Assembly (NCBI GenBank): GCA_027028665.1
Contig: JALVIU010000102.1
Location: 1 to 5,381 of the forward strand
Length of the DNA: 5,381 nt
Source: Candidatus Atribacteria bacterium
GTDB lineage: Bacteria; Atribacterota; JALVIU01
Direction of reading: 5' to 3'
Positions within the stretch are counted from its first letter, which is position 1. Each line of letters begins with the position of its first letter. The translations under genes and the position numbers were made by a program. Below the pieces are notes generated by a model. That model worked only from the letters and a program-made list of their open reading frames with translations, ran no database searches and was not told where the DNA came from. Of the stretch, positions 1-5,381 are shown in pieces.

Positions 1-37
1 CTCCAGAATGTACTCCATTTATTAAATTAAAACATAC

Positions 38-54
38 CTTACCCCAGGGGTAAG
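38..54. promoter_or_regulatory. 17-bp perfect dyad, candidate operator
   Basis: CTTACCCCAGGGGTAAG is a perfect inverted repeat, with 8-base arms around a single central A. It ends 8 bases before the proposed -35 hexamer, which is where a dimeric activator or repressor of the operon could bind. As RNA it could fold into a 7-bp stem with a CAG loop. The + strand downstream of it has no clean T-run, so it is a poor rightward terminator; it could still belong to the end of an unseen upstream gene. I do not recognise the motif as the site of a known regulator. Confidence 0.45.
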
Positions 55-62
55 TAATACCC

Positions 63-91
63 TTGTCCTTTTATTTCTGGTGTGCTATAAT
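63..91 (+). promoter_or_regulatory. Sigma70-type promoter with extended -10
   Basis: The -10 box TATAAT (86-91) is a perfect consensus match and is preceded by TGC (83-85), giving an extended -10 element. The -35 candidate is TTGTCC (63-68), which matches TTGACA at four of six positions, with an optimal 17-base spacer. Transcription would start near base 98, leaving a leader of about 27 bases before the first gene. It probably drives the three-gene rightward operon. I saw no comparable promoter in the two short gaps further downstream. Confidence 0.75.
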
Positions 92-111
92 TCCAGAGAG
101 AAAAACAGAAA

Positions 112-118
112 AAGGAGA
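112..118 (+). promoter_or_regulatory. Ribosome binding site of the KAP NTPase gene
   Basis: AAGGAGA is a near-complete Shine-Dalgarno sequence. Its GGAG core ends 7 bases before the ATG at 125, which supports that start codon. Confidence 0.8.
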
Positions 119-124
119 TAATAT

Positions 125-2824
125 ATGGAAAACCATCTGCCCCTTTTCTCAGATGTACCCATTGAAACCGAGGATCAGGATGAGTTTAAGATACATACAT
201 CATATGCAAATACCCTGTATAAAATAATAGAAAGTGCACCTACACCATTTTCTATAGGGCTTTTTGGAAAATGGGGGACAGGGAAGACATCCATTATAAA
301 TATCTTAAAAAATAAGATAATAGATGGGAAAAAACACCTATTTGTCTATCTTGATGTGTGGAAATACTCTAAAGAGCCCCTCAAAAAATGGCTCCTCTTC
401 GAGTTTCAGGAACAGATTACACAATTTATACCAGAGTTTGCAGAGTATAAATATGAAGGAAGAGACTTAAAGAGCCATTTTGAGTATGAGGAGACATGGG
501 AAGAAGAGAAAAAGACAAAGGTAAATAAGGGGATAGTGAAGACGGTATTCCTGGTTGGGGTATTTGCAGCTATCATTGGTATCATACTTTTTATACTTGC
601 AAAATCTGCCCTTTCTGCCTTTCGAAATGCCCTTATCCCCTTAAGTGGACTTTCTCTTTTTATATCAGTACTTTTCATAGGTTTCAGGGTAATGATATAC
701 AGGATGTTTAACATAACAGCAGATAGTCTATTTGCCACAGAAAAAACGGTGAGGACAGCAGTACCCACCTTTTCCACAGAAAAATTCGAAAAGATATTTA
801 AGGATATGGTACAAAAGGCCCTGGAATACAGGGGAAAAGAGAGTAAGATTGTTATAGTATTTGACAATCTCGACAGATGTGAGGAAGAGACTGCCATAGA
901 TACACTCTCTGTAATAAAGACCTTTATGGAAACAAAGGGATGTATATATATTATTCCATGTGATGATAGAGCTATAATACAGTATCTCAAAAATCTCTAT
1001 ACAAACAATATGAGATTTGGAAGAGATTATATCAAAAAGTTCTTCCAGCTTACCATCCGTATACCAGAATTGCCACGATTTGACCAGGAGGCATATATAG
1101 ATAAGTTATTAAATGATATAAATTTTCCCCTTCCAGCCCAGGCAAAAGAGGTTATATCCCTATTTTATGGAAGTAAGGCACCAAGACAGATAAAAAAATC
1201 CTTAAATGACCTCCAGGGTTACCTTGAGATCGTAAAAAATCTGAATAAAGAAGGGGTCTTAACATTAGAAGATCTAAATATTGCATTTCTGGTAAAGATC
1301 ATTATCCTATCTATAGAATGGCCTGATTTTGTAGAATATCTTACACTTCATCCATATGCACTGGGAGAGATTACAGAGAAGATAAGAAAGGGAGAGGAAG
1401 TGGAAGAACTAAAGGCTTATGACAAAGAGCTTTTCAACTTTCTAAAGGCTACACAGGATATCCCTATACCAGAGAATATAAAACCATATCTATTTCTGAA
1501 AAACCTACCATATGAAAAAGACCCCACATTCCTTGCAGAGATAAAGGAAAATCTTGCCATGGAGAATGGATCATACTTTTTGGAGATGTTACAAAAACTC
1601 CCTGATGAGAAGAAAAAGCTTATGATAGAGGCATTATCTGATATTGCATCTGAATGGCTTGCATCTGGTAAAACCATGCATATAAAAAATAGTGCACGTA
1701 TATTCCTGGAGCTCTATACATCATATGGACCGATAGAAGAGCTTATACCTATCACCTTGAAACTTTTAAGGGAAAGTATTGCAAAAACACCTATAGAGGA
1801 GCTCTCTCCATACAATCCTGTAAATCTCGAAAAGCTCTTAAGTATAATGAAAGAGGCAGATCAGGACCACAAAAGCATCGTTATCAGAAGGTACCTTGAA
1901 TCCATACCAAAAACAAAAAAGGATGATGACAAAGTCGGTATATTCAGGGAGATTGTAAAACACTATAAACTCCTTTCACAGGATGAGCTCAGGATGCTTT
2001 CCTCCATAATAGATGAGATATTTGAGAAAAGGGAACAACTATTTGCACTCTTTGTGGATATAGTAGAGACCTATGCAGAGGAGCTAAAGGATAAAATCAT
2101 AGACAAAAAAGTTATAAGAAAACTTACAGAAAGATTTAATATTATCCCTGAGGATATGGTAAGATATGATCTTATAAAAAGACTCGGGGGTCTTTATGAT
2201 AAAGAGATCGTAGGGATTATTATAAATAAGATCTCAAAGGTGATAAATCCTGCATATACCAAAGGGGTAAATGAAGAGGTAAGATTTGCACTATCCATAA
2301 TAAGGGAGATCCCTATAGATACACTGAAGGAGATAGATCTTACAAATCTAAAGGATCATCTTATCTCCCATTTAAAAGGGGGCATAATAGGGATAGGAAG
2401 AGGGTCAAAGGAGCCCTGGCTCAATCCACTTTTGAAACTGAAAGAGCTTTTAAATGGTGATATAGATAATTTCATAGAGGATCAATTTTACAACCTGTTT
2501 TACAGGCAATCTATAAATAATATATCAAAGATCGTAGACCGTATATGGGAAGAGGAGAGATATAAGATTATTACATATAAAAGGATAAGAGAGATAATTC
2601 GAACAAAACTTGGAGATGACCCATATGCCCTATCTGCAAAAAAGGAGCTTATAAAGAAATTTGGCCTCCCATGGTATGTAAAATACCTGCCAGAACTTAT
2701 AAATGAAAGGTTTAAGGAAGAGGTAAGGATGGGGCTTGAGGTGTTGAATGAAGCAAAAGAGGAGGGGGTAGATGATAAGCTCTATAAAGAGATCTATGAG
2801 CTCCTCTCAGAAAAAAAGGAATAA
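125..2824 (+). CDS. KAP-family P-loop NTPase with two membrane segments
   Basis: This 899-residue protein belongs to the KAP NTPase family (named for Kidins220/ARMS and PifA). Walker A is GKWGTGKT at residues 48-55. A YLDVWKYS motif follows at 75-82 and matches the family's aromatic-rich 'AWKY' strand. Two hydrophobic segments, about 137-159 and 169-191, lie between Walker A and Walker B; this insertion is a KAP hallmark and suggests anchoring to the inner face of the membrane. Walker B is IVIVFDNLDRC (242-252), followed by a sensor-like IIPCDDRAI (276-284), KKFFQLTIRIP (304-314) and PRQIKK (353-358), where R354 may be an arginine finger or sensor. Residues from about 385 to the end are charged, amphipathic helices resembling helical repeats, with no recognisable effector domain. 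ATP hydrolysis is inferred from intact motifs. Bacterial relatives include F-plasmid PifA, a phage-exclusion protein, so defence is possible but not shown. It is first in a probable operon, 18 bases before the dehydrogenase gene. Family call is firm; biological role unknown. Confidence 0.88.
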   Translation: MENHLPLFSDVPIETEDQDEFKIHTSYANTLYKIIESAPTPFSIGLFGKWGTGKTSIINILKNKIIDGKKHLFVYLDVWKYSKEPLKKWLLFEFQEQITQFIPEFAEYKYEGRDLKSHFEYEETWEEEKKTKVNKGIVKTVFLVGVFAAIIGIILFILAKSALSAFRNALIPLSGLSLFISVLFIGFRVMIYRMFNITADSLFATEKTVRTAVPTFSTEKFEKIFKDMVQKALEYRGKESKIVIVFDNLDRCEEETAIDTLSVIKTFMETKGCIYIIPCDDRAIIQYLKNLYTNNMRFGRDYIKKFFQLTIRIPELPRFDQEAYIDKLLNDINFPLPAQAKEVISLFYGSKAPRQIKKSLNDLQGYLEIVKNLNKEGVLTLEDLNIAFLVKIIILSIEWPDFVEYLTLHPYALGEITEKIRKGEEVEELKAYDKELFNFLKATQDIPIPENIKPYLFLKNLPYEKDPTFLAEIKENLAMENGSYFLEMLQKLPDEKKKLMIEALSDIASEWLASGKTMHIKNSARIFLELYTSYGPIEELIPITLKLLRESIAKTPIEELSPYNPVNLEKLLSIMKEADQDHKSIVIRRYLESIPKTKKDDDKVGIFREIVKHYKLLSQDELRMLSSIIDEIFEKREQLFALFVDIVETYAEELKDKIIDKKVIRKLTERFNIIPEDMVRYDLIKRLGGLYDKEIVGIIINKISKVINPAYTKGVNEEVRFALSIIREIPIDTLKEIDLTNLKDHLISHLKGGIIGIGRGSKEPWLNPLLKLKELLNGDIDNFIEDQFYNLFYRQSINNISKIVDRIWEEERYKIITYKRIREIIRTKLGDDPYALSAKKELIKKFGLPWYVKYLPELINERFKEEVRMGLEVLNEAKEEGVDDKLYKEIYELLSEKKE

Positions 2825-2829
2825 AAATC

Positions 2830-2835
2830 AGGAGG
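2830..2835 (+). promoter_or_regulatory. Ribosome binding site of the iolG-like gene
   Basis: AGGAGG is a full-consensus Shine-Dalgarno sequence, 7 bases before the ATG at 2843 and inside the 18-base gap after the KAP gene. It fixes the start and shows the gene is translated independently of its upstream neighbour. Confidence 0.82.
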
Positions 2836-2842
2836 GATTTAT

Positions 2843-3844
2843 ATGGAGAGACTAAAGATAGGTATTATAGGTGCAGGGAGGATTGGCTCTTTACATGCAA
2901 AAAATATCACCACTGAGATCCCGGAGGGAGAGGTGGTGGCTATTGCCGACATCTTTGAGGATGCAGCAAAAAGGGTAGCAGGGGAATTGGGTATCCCAAA
3001 TGCATACAAGGATTATAGATATATACTCGATGATAAAGATATAGATGCTGTATTTATCTGTACCAGCACAGATACACATGCAAAACTCATAAAAGAGGCA
3101 TCAGATGCAAAAAAGGATATATTCTGTGAAAAACCCATAGCTCTTAATCTTGAGGAGATCGATGAGGCACTATCCAGAGTAAAGGAAAACAATGTTATCC
3201 TACAAATAGGATTTAACAGGAGATTTGACCCAAGTTTTGCCAGGGTAAGAGAGCTCGTAAGAGAAGGTTCCATAGGGGAACCACACATCTTAAAGATTAC
3301 AAGTCGTGACCCCCTACCCCCACCTATAGAGTATGTAAAGGTCTCAGGGGGTATATTCATAGATATGACCATCCACGATTTTGATATGGCAAGATTTCTT
3401 ATAGGTGATGAGATAGAAGAGGTATTTGCACAGGGCTCAGTGCTTGTCGACCCTGAAATCGGTAAGGCAGGAGATATCGATACGGCCATTACCACCTTGA
3501 AGTTTAAAAATGGGGCACTTGGTGTAATAGATAATTCTCGAAAGGCAGTATATGGTTATGATCAGAGGGTAGAGGTATTTGGCTCAAAGGGTGTTGCCCG
3601 TGCAGAAAACAAAAGACCAGATGAGACCATATATGGAGATGAGAAGGGCTTTCATGCATCACTTCCACTATTCTTCTTTTTGGAAAGATACAGAGAGGCA
3701 TATATAAAAGAGGTAAAGGCATTTATAGAGAGTGTAAGGGAGAAAAAGACACCCCCTGTTACAGGAGAAGATGGAAAGATTGCAGTAGTTATTGCAAAGG
3801 CTGCAACCAGATCTCTTAAGGAAGGAAAACCAGTAAAGCTATAG
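2843..3844 (+). CDS. Gfo/Idh/MocA oxidoreductase, inositol 2-dehydrogenase-like
   Basis: This is a 333-residue cytoplasmic NAD-dependent sugar or cyclitol dehydrogenase, close to the usual length of IolG. The N-terminal Rossmann fold has GxGxxG at G10-A-G-R-I-G15. An acidic residue (D36) ends the second strand, which favours NAD over NADP. The family EKP motif is at 96-98, with the catalytic lysine at K97. In the C-terminal domain, GGIFIDMTIHDFD (169-181) supplies D174 and H178, which keep the Asp-x3-His spacing of the IolG catalytic triad. By homology the enzyme would oxidise a ring hydroxyl, such as myo-inositol to scyllo-inosose, but substrates vary widely in this family and cannot be read from sequence. 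No other inositol-catabolism genes are in the window. The next gene starts 9 bases later and encodes an RdhA-like protein, so a shared redox pathway is plausible. Family and active site are firm; the inositol assignment is tentative, so no symbol is given. Confidence 0.9.
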   Translation: MERLKIGIIGAGRIGSLHAKNITTEIPEGEVVAIADIFEDAAKRVAGELGIPNAYKDYRYILDDKDIDAVFICTSTDTHAKLIKEASDAKKDIFCEKPIALNLEEIDEALSRVKENNVILQIGFNRRFDPSFARVRELVREGSIGEPHILKITSRDPLPPPIEYVKVSGGIFIDMTIHDFDMARFLIGDEIEEVFAQGSVLVDPEIGKAGDIDTAITTLKFKNGALGVIDNSRKAVYGYDQRVEVFGSKGVARAENKRPDETIYGDEKGFHASLPLFFFLERYREAYIKEVKAFIESVREKKTPPVTGEDGKIAVVIAKAATRSLKEGKPVKL

Positions 3845-3846
3845 GA
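3843..3846 (+). promoter_or_regulatory. Weak ribosome binding site overlapping the iolG-like stop codon
   Basis: AGGA lies 7 bases before the ATG at 3854 and overlaps the TAG stop (3842-3844) of the preceding gene. The match is short, unlike the strong sites of the other genes here. Translation of the RdhA-like protein may therefore depend on ribosomes finishing the upstream gene (translational coupling). Confidence 0.5.
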
Positions 3847-3853
3847 ATAAAGC

Positions 3854-4873
3854 ATGAAACACGGATACAAAATAGATGAGAAGATCTATAAGAGATTTGA
3901 TGAGAGAAACCAGATGTTTACCCGCTACCTCTGGGATAAGACCCTAAAGACCTACAAAAATGATTTTGCAGGGGGATTACTCAAGGACTTAGAGGAGGAA
4001 AGAGAGGGGTATACACAGCTTGACTATGCCTTTTTAAAAGCATCCTGGACGGTTTATAACAGATTTTCCTTTGCCTTTTCCTGGGAAGGTGATACATCTA
4101 TAAGGGAAGACTGGTATGGTTATAAGATAAGGGAAAAGAAGTATGAAGTCAAAGATATAGGTGAATTTACGAAAAGGGTAAAAAAAGTAGCAAGGTTCTA
4201 CGGGGCACAGCTTGTTGGTATAGCCGATGTAGATGAGAAATGGTTATACAAGGATATCAAACTTCCAGAGGGTATTGATAAGGCCATTGTCATGATCGTA
4301 GAGATGGATCCCCATGGGATAGCTACAACACCTGCACTACCTGCAAGTGCTGCCACAGGACTTGGGTATTCCAAAATGGCATTTCTCATATCTCTTATGG
4401 GGGAATTTATAAGAAACCTCGGTTATAGGGCAGTACAGGCAGGAAATGACACGGCACTCTCCATCCCCCTCGCCATAGATGCAGGCCTTGGGGCACTTGG
4501 GAGAAATGGGCTACTCGTTACACCTGAATACGGATCCCGTATAAGGATATGCAAGGTATTTACAGATCTCCCTCTTTTGGCTGATGGTCCCAATCACAAG
4601 TTTATAACATACCTTAAAGGATTTTGCAAAAATTGTCTTAAGTGTGCAAATGCATGCGAAAATGAGGCGATCTCTTTTAAGGTAGAGCCTACATTTAAGG
4701 GAGAGACCTTCTCAAATAATCCAGGGGTAGAAAAGTACTATATAAATCCAGAAAAATGCTTCGAATTCTGGGCAGAAAATAACTCAGACTGCTCTACATG
4801 TATTACTGCATGTCCTTTTTCCAGGATAGGTCGTGCACTTACACCAGAGGAGTTCTGGACAAAAGAGGAATAA
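3854..4873 (+). CDS. Reductive dehalogenase-like (RdhA) 4Fe-4S protein, no Tat signal
   Basis: This 339-residue protein has the core of the cobalamin-dependent reductive dehalogenases. A cobalamin-domain-like region spans about 105-245 and includes AATGLGYSKMA (167-177), LGYRAVQAGNDTALSIPLA (189-207) and GLGALGRNGLLVTPEYG (211-227), followed by CKVFTDLPL (233-241); these are typical RdhA blocks. Y192 and N198 are candidate active-site residues pending alignment. The first cluster uses C258, C261, C264 and C268 (CxxCxxCxxxC). The second uses C302, then C313, C316 and C320 followed by Pro, the spaced pattern of RdhA. Respiratory RdhAs carry a twin-arginine leader, are about 450-500 residues long and pair with a small RdhB membrane anchor. 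Here the N-terminus has no RR motif or hydrophobic stretch, and no anchor gene is adjacent, so a cytoplasmic and probably non-respiratory role is inferred. QueG, the related epoxyqueuosine reductase, is less likely because the central block reads like RdhA. Substrate unknown; it may not be a halogenated compound. Confidence 0.85.
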   Translation: MKHGYKIDEKIYKRFDERNQMFTRYLWDKTLKTYKNDFAGGLLKDLEEEREGYTQLDYAFLKASWTVYNRFSFAFSWEGDTSIREDWYGYKIREKKYEVKDIGEFTKRVKKVARFYGAQLVGIADVDEKWLYKDIKLPEGIDKAIVMIVEMDPHGIATTPALPASAATGLGYSKMAFLISLMGEFIRNLGYRAVQAGNDTALSIPLAIDAGLGALGRNGLLVTPEYGSRIRICKVFTDLPLLADGPNHKFITYLKGFCKNCLKCANACENEAISFKVEPTFKGETFSNNPGVEKYYINPEKCFEFWAENNSDCSTCITACPFSRIGRALTPEEFWTKEE

Positions 4874-4887
4874 AAGAAAGGGAGGCG

Positions 4888-4912
4888 CCCCTCTCAATCA
4901 CCTGGAGAGGGG
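4888..4912. terminator. Bidirectional terminator hairpin between convergent genes
   Basis: CCCCTCTC (4888-4895) pairs perfectly with GAGAGGGG (4905-4912) around a 9-base loop. On the + strand it is followed by a T-rich stretch (ACTTTGTTATTTT), and on the - strand by pyrimidine-rich CCCTTTCTTTTA. It sits in the 45-base gap between the stop codons of the RdhA-like gene and the leftward ferredoxin-like gene, so it could serve both. The U-tracts are interrupted, so efficiency is uncertain. Confidence 0.72.
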
Positions 4913-4918
4913 ACTTTG

Positions 4919-5320
4919 TTATTTTACCATAAGGTTCGGTGCATATGGATCATAATCAGCTATGAGAAAGTCCTCACTCATGTGTAAACAGTGAACTGGA
5001 CATATATCATTACACTGGGAACAAAATATACACCGTGATACATATATTTTTATCTTTTTCTCCTCTTTTATAAACTCTATTGCACCAGGTGAACAAACCT
5101 TTATACAAAGCTGACACCCTATACACTTATCCCTTTCATACATAATCTTCCCACGAAATTTATCAGGTGTCTTAATAGGTGGGATAAGCTTTGCCTCTCC
5201 CTTTTCAACTTTGGCCAGAAACTCTGTAACAGAATCTGGCGCATAAGGTGCAGGAAAAAGATTTGTATCAGGTCCTCCCACCATCTGTTTTATTAATTCC
5301 CCTGCAAGTGGTCCAAACAT
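4919..5320 (-). CDS. Two-[4Fe-4S] NuoI/EchF/MbhN-type subunit
   Basis: This 133-residue protein is a small electron-transfer subunit of the type found in complex I (NuoI) and in energy-converting membrane hydrogenases (EchF, MbhN). Two canonical cluster motifs are present: C66, C69, C72, C76 and C97, C100, C103, C107 followed by Pro, plus an extra C111. Outside the clusters, PDTNLFP (17-23), KFRGKIMYERDKC (54-66) and the tail EDFLIADYDPY (116-126) resemble MbhN/EchF-type proteins more than free ferredoxins. It would carry electrons between ferredoxin and the catalytic subunit at the cytoplasmic face of the membrane. The ATG at 5320 is preferred because AAGGAGG lies 10 bases upstream; an in-frame TTG at 5350 would place that site inside the gene. 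It starts one base after the stop of the preceding gene and appears to be the last gene of a leftward operon, as mbhN is in Mbh clusters. Which complex it belongs to cannot be decided here. Confidence 0.85.
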   Translation of the reverse strand: MFGPLAGELIKQMVGGPDTNLFPAPYAPDSVTEFLAKVEKGEAKLIPPIKTPDKFRGKIMYERDKCIGCQLCIKVCSPGAIEFIKEEKKIKIYVSRCIFCSQCNDICPVHCLHMSEDFLIADYDPYAPNLMVK

Positions 5321-5321
5321 C

Positions 5322-5381
5322 CTATTTTTTCCTCCTTGAAAATCCAGCAAAATTTAAAAACTCCCCCAGGCCATGATAAGA
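5322..5381 (-). CDS. C-terminal end of an upstream leftward gene (partial)
   Basis: Reading leftward from the window edge, one frame stays open for 19 codons (SYHGLGEFLNFAGFSRRKK) and stops at TAG (5324-5322), one base before the ATG of the ferredoxin-like gene. Of the other two frames, one closes early at a TAA and the other runs on past the ATG. The basic tail would suit the cytoplasmic end of a membrane subunit, and in Mbh-type operons the gene at this place encodes the NuoH-like subunit. That identity is only inferred from gene order; the fragment is too short to recognise. Confidence 0.5.
   Translation of the reverse strand, partial: SYHGLGEFLNFAGFSRRKK
5331..5337 (-). promoter_or_regulatory. 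Ribosome binding site of the ferredoxin-like gene
   Basis: On the minus strand AAGGAGG lies 10 bases before the ATG at 5320, within the last codons of the preceding open frame. It decides the start codon against the upstream in-frame TTG at 5350 and implies close translational linkage of the two genes. Confidence 0.8.

Noticed and set aside
38-54. Palindrome as a rightward intrinsic terminator
   Set aside because: The stem is short with a 3-base loop, and the + strand after it lacks a continuous T-run; an operator reading fits its position better, though this is not settled.
406-990. Long open frame on the minus strand inside the KAP gene
   Set aside because: It lies wholly opposite a coding region with clear Walker motifs, its translation is serine-rich and low in recognisable motifs, and it has no credible ribosome site. 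It is a shadow frame.
2811-2817. Run of seven A bases near the end of the KAP gene as a programmed frameshift site
   Set aside because: It is four residues from the stop codon in an A-rich genome, with no supporting structure downstream, so a frameshift would change only the extreme tail.
3013-3495. Minus-strand open frame opposite the IolG-like gene
   Set aside because: The opposing strand encodes an intact Gfo/Idh/MocA enzyme with conserved catalytic residues; the antisense translation shows no domain.
3854-4873. RdhA-like gene as epoxyqueuosine reductase (queG)
   Set aside because: The central block (211-241) and the widely spaced second cluster (C302, C313, C316, C320) fit RdhA better than QueG, and I see no C-terminal HEAT-like extension.
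5321-5350. TTG at 5350 as an earlier start for the ferredoxin-like gene
   Set aside because: It would bury the AAGGAGG site inside the coding region and overlap the open frame of the preceding gene; ATG at 5320 has proper spacing.

Overview
The window is AT-rich bacterial DNA. Shine-Dalgarno sites are strong, there is a sigma70-type promoter (TATAAT with an upstream TGN), ATA isoleucine and AGA/AGG arginine codons are common, and two of the genes encode [4Fe-4S] proteins. This points to an anaerobe. A sulfate-reducing, hydrogen-metabolising or thermophilic lineage would fit, but the sequence alone does not fix the taxon. No rRNA, tRNA, CRISPR array, insertion sequence or phage gene was seen.

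Layout: bases 1-124 are a control region with a 17-bp perfect dyad (38-54), a promoter (63-91) and a Shine-Dalgarno site. Three rightward genes follow with gaps of 18 and 9 bases, so they are probably one operon. The first (125-2824) is an 899-residue KAP-family P-loop NTPase, with two transmembrane segments inserted between Walker A and Walker B and a long helical C-terminal half. The second (2843-3844) is a Gfo/Idh/MocA-family NAD-dependent oxidoreductase that looks like inositol 2-dehydrogenase (IolG). The third (3854-4873) is a compact reductive dehalogenase-like (RdhA) iron-sulfur protein with no Tat signal. A hairpin that could terminate from both sides (4888-4912) separates this operon from a leftward, convergent one. 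That one ends with a two-cluster ferredoxin-like subunit of the NuoI/EchF/MbhN type (4919-5320) and, at the window edge, the last codons of the gene before it.

How the genes may work together: the IolG-like and RdhA-like proteins are both redox enzymes and could share a substrate or pathway. The KAP NTPase is the odd partner, because characterised or proposed roles of this family are membrane-associated assembly and phage exclusion. Two readings are open: a membrane-linked NTPase co-expressed with a small cytoplasmic redox module (unusual), or a KAP gene inserted upstream of an unrelated metabolic pair. The leftward cluster is probably the tail of an energy-converting hydrogenase or complex-I-like operon, which would interact with reduced ferredoxin. 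Any functional link from it to the RdhA-like protein is inference only.
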